A stretch of DNA of 64,000 bases, taken from contig NC_049916.1 in assembly GCF_001411555.2 (NCBI RefSeq), positions 8,459,889 to 8,523,888 of the forward strand. Direction: 5' to 3'. The first letter of the stretch is position 1. Every line of letters begins with the position of its first letter. Shown one piece after another: positions 62,701 through 64,000 of the stretch. This DNA is from Juglans regia (taxonomy: Eukaryota; Streptophyta; Magnoliopsida; Fagales; Juglandaceae). Below the pieces are notes generated by a model. It did no database searches. It was not told the DNA's origin and saw only the letters and a program-made list of their open reading frames with translations. Position numbers and translations under genes: made by a program.

Positions 62701-64000
62701 GTCGCCCTACCCTTGGTTCTTCCTTGGCTTTCACTTCCCTATCTTGTTATCATAATTTTTGTACATGCAAATCTCTTTAACTCCCTACCTTGTTTTGAGG
62801 CTAACTTTGAAGATAGAGAATGTCCCAACTCAATAGGTATGAGCAATGCCCAAAATTGTTCTACAAAGCCCTCACAAGAAATTCCCACAGAATCTTGAAT
62901 CTCTCTCACTTTATGGAACACCCATTCCGAAGGTGAAACCGCCATGTTGAGATGCAGAGGCAAGGAACATAAAGGTATTGGATCAAAACCAAGCTCCTCC
63001 CTCCCTTGATGATCACAAGTTTCGGCACAATCCCCATTTCTAAGCACCATCTACATGCACATCTAGACTACCCCCAACCTCCTTTGTTCCCTCATAAGGC
63101 AAGGTGAAGGAAACAAAGAACCCTACTCCAAGGCACCACCTTCCACAGGAGAAGGTGATTGCAACAAGGCATCCAACACCACCAGTGGTCTCACTCTCCA
63201 AAGCACCACCTTGTTTCGATACACCATACTAAGGTTGAGTCGGCAACTTCTAGCTTCGCCTGCACTAGAGAAGCTAGAATCACCATTGACGGCGGCAGAG
63301 GTAAATCCCAAGATTTTTCAACACTTTTGTCCCTTGCTGGAGAAGACATTGGCAACAGAACACTATTCGAAGGCACCGGGATGGCCAGAGACTTATTCTG
63401 GCACCCTATTTATTCATATCCTAAAAATATATAGTTGCTAAGAAACTACTGTATTGCAGAAAACTCAAGTATCCTTGTAACCACGACATGCAAAACAGAG
63501 ATCTTGAACTCTGTTTTCGCGAGGGTAGGATCAAGAATCATAGAATTGCATATAAGTCCTATCTTTAGAAGCACTAGTCAAAATGGTAAAAAAATGTTAA
63601 AGTAGCAATAAAGCTTGAATAAACCAGTATAACATCATCAATTGTGGGAAACTAATATCTATTAAAGCATGTCAAGCCTTCAACAAAGATAATTGCGGCA
63701 ACATAAAGGACTCATGGTTTACTGCCAAAAAAATATAGGAGTCAAGTTCCCATCAGCCATGTTGGTGATCCAGATAGATCATAGCCATCCAATCAGGCCA
63801 AGCCAATTTCAATACAAAACTCTTCAACTGGCCTTGATCTAAACTATATAAAAATTAATAGCACACACATTATATCACACAGCATAAGAAACACAAGAAA
63901 AAAAAAATCCTTGTACCTTTCTTCATGCATTCCACAATATGCTCCGAGGTAAATTGTTCCTCTTCCCCTCTTCGTTCAACCATCACTTTTCGATAATCCT
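16874..64000 (-). CDS. CPSF73-II: CPSF73-II / Integrator subunit 11-like RNA endonuclease, C-terminal part in ten exons (5' end beyond the window)
   Basis: Join of minus-strand exons 64000-63917, 57681-57608, 55382-55246, 55023-54960, 53641-53576, 53112-53043, 52747-52643, 46564-46423, 40464-40368 and 17680-16874. Together they give 1,646 nt, 547 codons plus stop, with no internal stop and GT-AG at every intron. The family is the metallo-beta-lactamase/beta-CASP nucleases that cut RNA 3' ends; INTS11 acts in the Integrator complex, and the plant homologue is called CPSF73-II. Visible active-site elements are AYYAGH (MBL motif 3 His), YTGDYN (motif 4 Asp), the beta-CASP segment [19 protein letters not shown] (beta-CASP motif B His) and [10 protein letters not shown] (motif C His). 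The HxHxDH motif must be upstream of 64000. The divergent C-terminal domain ends [19 protein letters not shown]. Family members are about 600 residues, so only the N-terminal part is missing. Odd points: a 22.7-kb intron and a Met-to-Trp change (see findings). Confidence 0.92.
17765..17797. repeat. (GT)n(GA)n microsatellite inside the last intron
   Basis: Runs of gtgtgtgtgtgtg and agagagagagagagagaga, about 85-115 bp upstream of the last-exon acceptor. In the transcript it becomes a long CU/CA tract. Confidence 0.9.
18676..18795 (-). repeat. Copia-1 3' LTR
   Basis: 120 bp, TG...CA when read on the minus strand (tgttagaggacatg ... tgaatgtctaca). A purine-rich tract (gcttgagggagag on the minus strand) borders it at 18796-18808. 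Partner of 38734-38853. Confidence 0.92.
18876..19013. repeat. MITE-A copy 5 (short form)
   Basis: Termini taaggcctcgtttg and aatgacacctta, with repeated tctcaactcatctcactac inside. Shorter (about 138 bp) than the other copies. It interrupts the Copia-1 RNase H frame between VSFG and the end of pol. Confidence 0.7.
19014..19746 (-). pseudogene. Copia-1 RNase H and RT end, remnant
   Basis: The minus strand reads [20 protein letters not shown] (19740), [20 protein letters not shown], then, after the LINE-tail insertion, [40 protein letters not shown] and [15 protein letters not shown] (family ADIFTK). It matches Copia-4 residues closely. Broken by insertions and stops. Confidence 0.85.
19342..19505 (+). 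mobile_element. Truncated LINE/retroposon 3' end with poly(A)
   Basis: About 164 bp ending tttcttaataaaatatttgc and an A run, flanked by a 17-bp near-perfect duplication (aagttatctcccacaaa at 19325-19341, aagttacctcccacaaa at 19506-19522). This is the typical result of target-primed reverse transcription. The insert has no coding content. Confidence 0.75.
19752..19965 (-). repeat. Copia-2 3' LTR
   Basis: 214 bp, starting tgtcaaaatggtctgaatg and ending tctccgtaaca on the plus strand. It is bordered on its right by the PPT-like tcccccctcaaa (minus: tttgagggggga). Confidence 0.9.
19973..20623 (-). CDS. Copia-2 pol, RNase H part
   Basis: Open from [20 protein letters not shown] to SPASI, 216 codons. 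It contains [73 protein letters not shown] and [12 protein letters not shown], that is, complete copia RNase H with the catalytic Asp/Glu motifs ([20 protein letters not shown]). One TAA codon at about 20636 separates it from the preceding RT frame; read through, both are one polyprotein. The stop is the only lesion seen in this half. The protein would act in retrotransposition as part of pol and is not a host gene. Confidence 0.85.
   Translation of the reverse strand: MNYLPITRPDISFAVQQVSQFMQAPRHLHLAAVSRIFRYLKGTSTRGLFFPKESSLQLVGYSDADWAGCADTRRSVTGWCMFLGNALISWKSKKQDRVSKSSTESEYRAMSSACSEFTWLRGLLGELGFPQLHSTPLHADNTSAIQIAANPVFHERTKHIEVDCQSIRESFDRHVITLPHISTEHQTADIFTKALSRHRHQILVDKLMLLDSPASI
20636..22225 (-). 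CDS. Copia-2 pol, integrase end plus reverse transcriptase
   Basis: A 529-codon open frame, the longest in the window. It starts at [13 protein letters not shown]; the frame is open further upstream ([10 protein letters not shown], integrase second Asp), so this Met is not a natural start. Domains: integrase Glu region [20 protein letters not shown] (residues about 25-45), C-terminal [20 protein letters not shown] and [13 protein letters not shown] (95-130), RT from [20 protein letters not shown] (270) through [31 protein letters not shown] and [15 protein letters not shown] (catalytic YVDD, about 435), to [14 protein letters not shown]. The first half of integrase, gag and protease are absent, so the copy cannot move alone. 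Confidence 0.88.
   Translation of the reverse strand: MSHSFQIYLQQKGIISQRSCPYTPQQNGVAERKNRHLLDVVRTLLIDSSVPSKFWVEALSTAVYLINRLPTATLNYDSPYFRLFGISPEYQSFHTFGCVCFVHLPPIDRHKFAAQSVMCAFMGYSPTQKGFVYYDAHADKFRISRNVIFFENQYFFQSQVISDPPITLLPAFDNVPSSIEGFKPGVVYHRRPPLTPLPDTDPSSNSAVPIPRRSTRVTHPPDRYGFSHTSLTATLDTVSVPHSYTQAATQACWQQAMQEEIRALQDNHTWDLVTCPSSVKPIGCKWVYSVKFRSDGSLDRYKARLVALGNRQEYGIDYEETFAPVAKMTTVRTILALAASQGWSLRQMDVKNAFLHGDLKEEIYMSPPPGMFATPSSEVCRLRRSLYGLKQAPRAWFDKFRSTLLAFHFTQSQFDSSLFLRKTSTRIVLLLVYVDDIVITGSDIELIKQLQQHLNDCFHMKDLGPLQYFLGLEVQITSTGTLLHQHKYTQEVISLAGLQSGNYVLTPLEVNLKLHQEDGELLSDPSLYR
22329..22544 (-). repeat. Copia-2 5' LTR
   Basis: About 216 bp, nearly identical to 19752-19965 (about four substitutions plus a 2-bp difference at its outer start tgtctcaaaatgg). 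No primer binding site adjoins it; integrase sequence does. Confidence 0.88.
22545..23009 (-). pseudogene. Copia-1 RT remnant between the Copia-2 and Copia-3 insertions
   Basis: The minus strand reads the RT palm and after: [24 protein letters not shown] text near 22880-22840, then [18 protein letters not shown] and the LNYL end at 22560. It continues in Copia-1 at 33785 beyond Copia-3 (RAWF-KQSP side) and at 19746 beyond Copia-2. Frameshifted. Confidence 0.7.
23010..23278 (+). repeat. Copia-3 5' LTR
   Basis: 269 bp. It begins tattggatttc (family start TG, here TA, probably a point change) and ends aaaaaactaca. It holds a partial internal duplication (aactctgttttaaat twice at 23038-23067) that the 3' LTR lacks. 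Confidence 0.88.
23279..23290 (+). promoter_or_regulatory. Copia-3 primer binding site
   Basis: tggtatcagagc directly follows the 5' LTR. It is complementary to the 3' part of plant initiator-Met tRNA, the usual copia primer. Confidence 0.9.
23325..24032 (+). CDS. Copia-3 gag, N-terminal part
   Basis: 235 codons open. After a Ser/Pro-rich start it reads [78 protein letters not shown] and [18 protein letters not shown], which is the copia-type gag (UBN2) fold of plants. It ends early at a frame change in [11 protein letters not shown], where the family continues with EVRREESRR; that text is present in the next frame. It would form the capsid of virus-like particles. Confidence 0.85.
   Translation: MMLYKSAMTHALSNPIVSSDSSGTSETIPPNSAIPPTHVSTDSYSQNLALYLTATKLNWHNYLEWAQSVKLAINGRGKFGHLTGEISKPATGDPNKKKWQSENSLVIAWLINSMEPTIGKPQLFLPTAQDVWEAVRDLYLDLENSSQIFELKTQLWKSKQNDRNVTTYYNELVTLWQELDQCYEDVWENSNDYARHKREENDMIYMFLAGLNRSLDDVRGRILGRQPLPSIREIF
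24033..24463 (+). pseudogene. Copia-3 gag C-terminus with zinc knuckle
   Basis: The sequence continues after a frameshift as [20 protein letters not shown] and then, after another shift, carries [20 protein letters not shown] at about 24163-24222, a CX2CX4HX4C knuckle used for RNA binding. It ends NSVHS at a TGA (24464-24466), which replaces the Trp normally before the protease. Confidence 0.8.
24464..25440 (+). pseudogene. Copia-3 protease and first part of integrase
   Basis: The protease active site reads [13 protein letters not shown], where the family has DSG, so Gly is changed to Ser. The pre-integrase zinc domain follows: [20 protein letters not shown], then [14 protein letters not shown] (HHCC). 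The integrase core has [11 protein letters not shown] (first Asp) and [20 protein letters not shown]. Near 25240 the frame breaks at the second-Asp region (LRSDNG). The Glu region [18 protein letters not shown] is intact at 25330-25380. The frame is cut at VLT by the LINE. Confidence 0.85.
25642..27300 (+). pseudogene. LINE-N ORF1 remnant
   Basis: The N-terminal part reads [20 protein letters not shown] and [16 protein letters not shown], then [14 protein letters not shown] (25690-25880). The middle is Pro/Ser/Ala-rich with [16 protein letters not shown] and [20 protein letters not shown]. The end reads [20 protein letters not shown] with ECGGYEE at 27190-27270. Similar tails occur in LINE-A and LINE-B. 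At least three frame changes. ORF1 proteins bind RNA; no knuckle was seen in this one. Confidence 0.7.
27427..31074 (+). pseudogene. LINE-N ORF2: endonuclease, RT, zf-RVT
   Basis: It starts [20 protein letters not shown] with [11 protein letters not shown] (apurinic-like endonuclease with conserved WN and QETK). Then [21 protein letters not shown] and SRLDRFLIS complete the endonuclease. RT has [55 protein letters not shown] and [13 protein letters not shown] (intact FADD). zf-RVT is at 30602-30847 ([40 protein letters not shown]). The frame stays constant from 27427 to the poly-G at 30190, then shifts twice. In-frame stops include 27652, 27796, 28825, 29251, 29776 and 30046. Confidence 0.88.
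30190..30209 (+). repeat. Poly-G tract of 20
   Basis: An uninterrupted run of 20 G inside LINE-N ORF2 after WKHIRKEG. The reading frame changes here, so the tract has probably expanded or been mis-assembled. Confidence 0.85.
31163..31916 (+). pseudogene. Copia-3 integrase C-terminus (after the LINE)
   Basis: It resumes with [20 protein letters not shown] then [40 protein letters not shown] and [19 protein letters not shown]. This is the conserved FGC..FVH and GY.PTQKGY part of copia integrase, followed by the variable linker. Open for 245 codons from 31179. Confidence 0.85.
31949..32969 (+). pseudogene. Copia-3 reverse transcriptase
   Basis: Pieces: [35 protein letters not shown] (31949-32158), then after a shift [40 protein letters not shown] (32320) and [15 protein letters not shown] shift near 32560 precedes [14 protein letters not shown] (catalytic YVDD, about 32583) and [24 protein letters not shown] at 32314 sits where the family has Trp (CDWPLQQ). 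Confidence 0.85.
32970..33476 (+). pseudogene. Copia-3 RNase H and end of pol
   Basis: After a TAG at about 32968, the frame continues [91 protein letters not shown] and [14 protein letters not shown]. The catalytic motifs of RNase H are present. It ends shortly before the PPT. Confidence 0.85.
33522..33779 (+). repeat. Copia-3 3' LTR
   Basis: 258 bp, tgtcggatttctagg ... aaaaaactaca, preceded by gaggggggg. Similar to the 5' LTR apart from indels and scattered substitutions. Confidence 0.9.
33780..34640 (-). pseudogene. Copia-1 RT N-terminal part and integrase-RT linker
   Basis: The minus strand reads [60 protein letters not shown] and [15 protein letters not shown] (34435-33923). It is closely collinear with Copia-4 at 44500-44760. 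A stop and shift come before it joins the RT core near Copia-3. Confidence 0.85.
34636..36387 (-). repeat. 876-bp tandem duplication inside Copia-1 integrase
   Basis: Two units (about 34636-35511 and 35512-36387) repeat the same integrase and pre-integrase sequence at an offset of 876 bp, for example cctttttgagtccg at 34641 and at 35517, and atgcctgtaccaatcttgtt ending at 35510 and 36386. By eye, about 6% of bases differ over 190 bp compared, so the duplication is old. Confidence 0.9.
34676..35929 (-). pseudogene. Copia-1 integrase, present twice
   Basis: The two translations [20 protein letters not shown] and [20 protein letters not shown] begin at 35053 and 35929. Both continue through [40 protein letters not shown] and [19 protein letters not shown]. 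In both, the second Asp region reads FDNAREY. The copy at 35929 has [10 protein letters not shown] and the one at 35053 [10 protein letters not shown], so both have lost the Glu of AER. Stop codons follow. Confidence 0.85.
36420..36696 (-). pseudogene. Copia-1 protease remnant
   Basis: It reads [20 protein letters not shown] then [20 protein letters not shown]. The active site normally has DSG; here it is DSR. It matches Copia-4 ([12 protein letters not shown]) apart from that. It is cut on its upstream side by the hAT-like MITE. Confidence 0.85.
36697..37481. mobile_element. hAT-like non-autonomous transposon inside Copia-1
   Basis: 785 bp with short terminal inverted repeats (tagggttgagca and tgcttaccccta) and an 8-bp target duplication with one mismatch (gatgagac at 36689-36696, tatgagac at 37482-37489). 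Subterminal regions are rich in the words gactccgac and gtcggagt in both orientations. No transposase frame. The 8-bp duplication is the basis for hAT. Confidence 0.75.
37482..38722 (-). pseudogene. Copia-1 gag C-terminus and untranslated leader
   Basis: At 37690-37560 the minus strand carries a knuckle-like CXXC...YC segment matching Copia-4 (HTNHSVDYC). Upstream, most of gag is missing or unrecognisable. 38010-38260 resembles the Copia-4 leader, with gataaagt...ttaccttatcctcg and a row of degenerate 21-bp units with ggtt/gtatcggg words. No coding capacity. Confidence 0.6.
38723..38733 (-). promoter_or_regulatory. Copia-1 primer binding site
   Basis: tggtatcagag on the minus strand directly inside the 5' LTR, complementary to initiator-Met tRNA. 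Confidence 0.88.
38734..38853 (-). repeat. Copia-1 5' LTR
   Basis: 120 bp, TG...CA on the minus strand, followed outward by the duplicated target aagat at 38854-38858. About nine differences from 18676-18795 by eye. It resembles the Copia-4 LTR (tgttagaggacatggttgta start shared), so they are one family. Confidence 0.92.
38859..40367. other. Intron sequence between Copia-1 and the 97-bp exon
   Basis: AT-rich, no recognised element. It contains a G-rich patch at 39726-39749 and a branch/donor context near 40367. The open frames here have no recognisable domain. Confidence 0.6.
40368..40464 (-). CDS. CPSF73-II: CPSF73-II exon with beta-CASP motif B
   Basis: 97 bp. With the borrowed bases it reads (G)[18 protein letters not shown] then [14 protein letters not shown]. 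The His of GTIGH is the beta-CASP motif B residue. Acceptor tactgtag|gtactg; donor tgccag|gttcat. Phase 2 in, phase 0 out. Confidence 0.92.
40465..40999. other. Intron segment before Copia-4
   Basis: No element recognised, apart from ordinary intronic AT-rich sequence ending at the target site acatc (40995-40999). Confidence 0.6.
41000..41126 (+). repeat. Copia-4 5' LTR
   Basis: 127 bp, tgttagaggacatggttgta ... gttcgactaca. Differs from the 3' LTR at three positions (ta/gg in attagtatag and t/g in catttg). Confidence 0.95.
41127..41137 (+). promoter_or_regulatory. Copia-4 primer binding site
   Basis: tggtatcagag immediately after the 5' LTR, complementary to initiator-Met tRNA. Confidence 0.9.
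41590..41740 (+). repeat. 21-bp degenerate tandem repeats in the Copia-4 leader
   Basis: About five to six units built on ggttcagacccgatataggct (variants ggttcatacccgatacaagc, ggttcagaactgatacttgc). On the minus strand they translate as seven-residue units such as [28 protein letters not shown]. They lie in the untranslated leader before gag. A matching arrangement occurs in Copia-1 near 38010-38150. Confidence 0.75.
41861..42800 (+). pseudogene. Copia-4 gag
   Basis: It starts [20 protein letters not shown] with [20 protein letters not shown], runs into a stop after PLD (about 42007), and continues in another frame as [40 protein letters not shown] and [18 protein letters not shown]. The knuckle [14 protein letters not shown] (CX2CX4HX4C) is at about 42634-42675. 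Frame breaks near 42007, 42301 and 42460 make it dead. Confidence 0.85.
42805..43542 (+). pseudogene. Copia-4 protease and start of integrase
   Basis: 245 codons open. Protease [20 protein letters not shown] has an intact DSG. Then [36 protein letters not shown] and the HHCC domain [20 protein letters not shown] with [14 protein letters not shown]. Integrase begins [15 protein letters not shown] (first Asp) and [13 protein letters not shown]. It ends at a TAG (43540-43542) in place of the Trp usual after SRMT. Confidence 0.88.
43543..44364 (+). pseudogene. Copia-4 integrase, second half
   Basis: The second Asp region reads ILRS-stop-NAREY (a TAA where the family has GAT). At about 43740 the frame gives [20 protein letters not shown] with intact Glu. 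Then [40 protein letters not shown] and [14 protein letters not shown]. It ends LIAL-stop near 44362, where CGA of a following Arg-Lys may have become TGA. Confidence 0.85.
44365..45347 (+). pseudogene. Copia-4 reverse transcriptase
   Basis: Two open pieces: [20 protein letters not shown] to [12 protein letters not shown] (44524-44757), and, after an indel, [59 protein letters not shown] (catalytic YVDD) and [20 protein letters not shown] (44796-45347). It stops after GDLGRY with TGA, and RNase H continues in frame after it. Confidence 0.88.
45363..46013 (+). CDS. Copia-4 RNase H (end of pol)
   Basis: 216 open codons: [95 protein letters not shown] and [14 protein letters not shown], ending YDIYAPV just before the PPT. 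All RNase H catalytic motifs are present. The first Met is internal to pol, and the frame is joined to RT except for one stop. Confidence 0.85.
   Translation: MNYLTITRPDISYAVSVVSQFLQTPRVSHWDAIIHILRYLKLAPGLGLLYRPNGHLRIKAFLDADWAGSPSNKRSTTGYCTFVGGNLVTWKSKKQTIVAQSSAEAEYRAMAHTTSELTWLQHFLQEIGFPAPVPLQLLCDNQAVVHIASNPVFHEMTKHIEIDCHFIRDKILSGDIFTPFVKSADQLADIFTKLLCCSRLKFICSKPSLYDIYAPV
46021..46147 (+). repeat. Copia-4 3' LTR
   Basis: 127 bp, identical to the 5' LTR except at three positions. Preceded by tgagggggag and followed by the duplicated target acatc. Confidence 0.95.
46423..46564 (-). CDS. CPSF73-II: CPSF73-II exon with the conserved PGM region (here PGW)
   Basis: 142 bp reading [40 protein letters not shown] and NLITLP. 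Acceptor tgatgcag|ttctca, donor cctgg|gtacca. The residue after ATPG is Trp, whereas the family has Met (see findings). Confidence 0.92.
46565..48170. other. Intron sequence, no element recognised
   Basis: The left part of the 6.1-kb intron. It holds a short (AG)n at about 46741-46753. No gene or transposon signature. Confidence 0.55.
48397..48612. repeat. MITE-A copy 6
   Basis: Termini tagctatgtttgga and tccaaacacagctta. The interior has repeated tctcaacctatttacattca and atctcaac words. About 216 bp. More diverged inside than copies 3 and 4. Confidence 0.75.
49448..49717 (-). pseudogene. Copia-5 RT N-terminus
   Basis: Reads [60 protein letters not shown], then drifts. The family has W-x-V-[YF]-x-[IV]-K and G-x-DYEETF. 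Just upstream lies a 56-bp tandem duplication (49676-49731 and 49732-49787). Confidence 0.8.
50074..50379 (-). pseudogene. Copia-5 integrase C-terminus
   Basis: Reads [60 protein letters not shown] and [15 protein letters not shown]. These are the conserved TAx[13 protein letters not shown] and GY..QKGY elements. Confidence 0.8.
51090..52418 (+). mobile_element. 5'-truncated LINE (3' end of ORF2)
   Basis: The sequence begins in the RT thumb ([12 protein letters not shown] and, with shifts, LQRDFF then [10 protein letters not shown] at 51170-51380). It continues with a zf-RVT region (51860-52110, [20 protein letters not shown] with CMCRKSG and [20 protein letters not shown]) and ends with gtgtacttgggctatgccta plus an A-rich tail at 52410-52418. 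Same kind of 3' end as LINE-N. Confidence 0.8.
52643..52747 (-). CDS. CPSF73-II: CPSF73-II exon
   Basis: 105 bp reading [20 protein letters not shown] and [14 protein letters not shown], with split codons at both ends. Acceptor tttttag|gtctga, donor aacatg|gtaagt. Corresponds to the beta-CASP region after YFS.GL. Confidence 0.92.
53043..53112 (-). CDS. CPSF73-II: CPSF73-II exon
   Basis: 70 bp reading [20 protein letters not shown] then FSS plus one base. Human INTS11 has ELCILLE..WERMNLKVPIYFS. Acceptor caattag|gagctc, donor catcag|gtttgc. Confidence 0.93.
53576..53641 (-). CDS. CPSF73-II: CPSF73-II exon
   Basis: 66 bp, 22 codons, reading [22 protein letters not shown]. Acceptor aaatgtag|gttcat, donor gctcag|gtgttg; phase 0 at both ends. 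Confidence 0.93.
53781..54610. repeat. Compound inverted/direct repeat in an intron
   Basis: Segment X (53781-53888, ctatagtaagatcaccaatt...) recurs in inverted form at 54245-54344 (...attggtgatcttactata). Segment Y (about 53930-54185, cccggatgtgacttgggctt...) recurs in direct orientation at 54345-54610. By eye the copies agree at most positions. No coding content. It may be an unrecognised non-autonomous transposon. Confidence 0.8.
54960..55023 (-). CDS. CPSF73-II: CPSF73-II exon
   Basis: 64 bp reading (E)[21 protein letters not shown]; human INTS11 has [11 protein letters not shown]. Acceptor ttacag|gtccac, donor aaagct|gtatga. Confidence 0.93.
55246..55382 (-). CDS. CPSF73-II: CPSF73-II exon with MBL motif 4
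   Basis: 137 bp reading [40 protein letters not shown] and DLLIT plus two bases. The Asp of TGDYN is the metal-bridging motif 4 residue. Acceptor ccataag|gttctt, donor cacaga|gtatgc. Confidence 0.94.
55383..57607. other. 2.2-kb intron of the host gene
   Basis: No gene. It holds the SINE at 56198-56292 and, between about 56690 and 57060, a loosely repeated pattern built on catga/tcatgat/atcacga/tatgaaa words. The open frame at 55591-55947 has no recognisable domain. Confidence 0.55.
56198..56292 (-). mobile_element. Short tRNA-derived SINE
   Basis: On the minus strand it has a box A-like tggcctgatgg and a box B-like ggattcgaaacc, a G/C-rich linker and an A-rich tail. A 12-bp duplication gatcatggattt flanks it at 56186-56197 and 56293-56304. 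About 95 bp, so tRNA-sized. I do not recognise the named family. Confidence 0.7.
57608..57681 (-). CDS. CPSF73-II: CPSF73-II exon with MBL motif 3
   Basis: 74 bp reading (V)[19 protein letters not shown] then YYAGH. The His of AYYAGH is the motif 3 metal ligand. Acceptor cattgcag|ttatag, donor ggacat|gtaagg. It joins exon 63917-64000 in phase. Confidence 0.93.
57918..57972. repeat. (GT)n microsatellite followed by (GGGT)n
   Basis: About nine GT units from 57918, then a T-rich spacer, then gtgggtgggtgggtgggc. It lies at the poly(A) side of LINE-B. Confidence 0.85.
58057..60040 (-). pseudogene. LINE-B ORF2: RT and zf-RVT remnant
   Basis: Segments: [19 protein letters not shown] (linker, about 59850), [20 protein letters not shown] (59220, palm), STHGLRQ then [17 protein letters not shown] (59000), and [12 protein letters not shown] (58890), where the catalytic box is FADF instead of FADD. 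The zf-RVT part follows with [20 protein letters not shown] and [11 protein letters not shown] (58560). The loss of the second Asp together with numerous stops means no activity. Confidence 0.8.
60199..60422 (-). mobile_element. Au-type SINE
   Basis: The minus strand begins with a tRNA-like head (ggttagctcaagtggtaaga is box A; gtttgaatccttgggtgca contains box B). The conserved body follows (gccatcggactagtgg, aactccttgccgagggcctg) and a T-rich tail. I recognise this as the Au SINE family of angiosperms. A 12-bp target-site duplication, aacttgaagtat, flanks it at 60187-60198 and 60423-60434. It interrupts the endonuclease part of LINE-B. Confidence 0.85.
60853..61068. repeat. MITE-A copy 7
   Basis: Terminal inverted repeats ctaaggcctcatttg and caaacaagccctaa. 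The interior has atctcatctcatctaatcat, caactttttcaaatctcaaa and aacaatattttattcaactt. About 216 bp, lying inside LINE-A. Confidence 0.85.
61250..62260 (-). pseudogene. LINE-A ORF1 remnant
   Basis: The minus-strand frames contain [20 protein letters not shown] (about 62180), [20 protein letters not shown] (about 61470) and the [19 protein letters not shown] tail (61300). These match the low-complexity ORF1 of the other LINEs in the window (compare 27170-27270). Broken by stops. Confidence 0.55.
62280..63350 (-). pseudogene. LINE-B ORF1 tail and endonuclease start, remnant
   Basis: The ORF1 tail reads [20 protein letters not shown] with [19 protein letters not shown] (63050-62840). About 200 bp further along the minus strand, endonuclease-like text appears ([16 protein letters not shown], then [21 protein letters not shown] and [11 protein letters not shown] at 62390-62280). 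Multiple frames, dead. Confidence 0.6.
63917..64000 (-). CDS. CPSF73-II: CPSF73-II exon (partial at the window edge)
   Basis: Translates as [27 protein letters not shown] plus one base. Human INTS11 has DYRK and CMKK at the equivalent places. The donor is aagaaag|gtacaag. It continues upstream past 64000, so this may be the 3' part of a longer exon. Confidence 0.9.

Larger units (their letters stand above)
57973..63350 (-). mobile_element. LINE-B, long decayed L1-type element in the 6.2-kb intron
   Basis: On the minus strand the order is ORF1 tail (about 63350-62740, with [20 protein letters not shown]), endonuclease start (about 62740-62280), a second LINE insertion (62270-60655), endonuclease end (about 60650-60430), linker, RT (59999-58817), zf-RVT (58626-58345) and a poly(A)-like end near 57990-57973. 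Many stops and shifts. The orientation is the same as the host gene. Confidence 0.75.

Overview
This is plant nuclear DNA, probably from a woody eudicot. A Fagales/Juglandaceae-like tree is my guess, based only on the look of one MITE family (MITE-A). The evidence for a plant is GT-AG introns, an AT-rich background, plant Ty1/copia and Ty3/gypsy elements, L1-type LINEs and an Au-type SINE. There are no bacterial-style operons, CRISPR arrays or RNA genes.

Only one host gene is visible. On the minus strand, from the right edge down to a stop codon at 16874-16876, ten exons join into a single open frame: 547 codons plus stop, with every intron GT-AG and every phase matching. The product is the C-terminal part of the INTS11/CPSF73-II RNA endonuclease (metallo-beta-lactamase/beta-CASP family). 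The 5' exons lie beyond position 64000. The gene covers more than 47 kb, but its exons in this window total only 1,646 bp. The rest is intron, mostly filled with transposons.

Layout from left to right. 1-1250: end of a decayed LINE. 1251-6790: AT-rich intergenic DNA with two MITE families. 6790-12700: a truncated, decayed Tat-like gypsy element. 12700-15010: a decayed copia fragment (Copia-6). 15011-16873: intergenic DNA and the 3' flank of the gene. 16874-64000: the gene. Its last intron (17681-40367, 22.7 kb) holds one copia element, Copia-1 (18676-38853, target-site duplication aagat). Copia-1 was later hit by Copia-2 (TSD atagt), by Copia-3 (TSD atatc, itself split by a 5.7-kb LINE), by a hAT-like MITE, by a MITE-A copy and by a LINE tail. 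The next intron upstream (40465-46422) holds Copia-4 (TSD acatc), a relative of Copia-1 in the opposite orientation. The intron 46565-52642 holds decayed Copia-5 and a LINE 3' end. Introns nearer the right edge hold a compound repeat, a tRNA-derived SINE, two nested LINEs, an Au SINE and another MITE-A copy.

No transposon here has a complete coding set. The best-preserved reading frame is the 529-codon pol piece of Copia-2. The most interesting biology is how a conserved RNA-processing nuclease gene keeps an intact frame across this nested heterochromatin-like intron, and whether the inverted copia pair around its 97-bp exon affects splicing.
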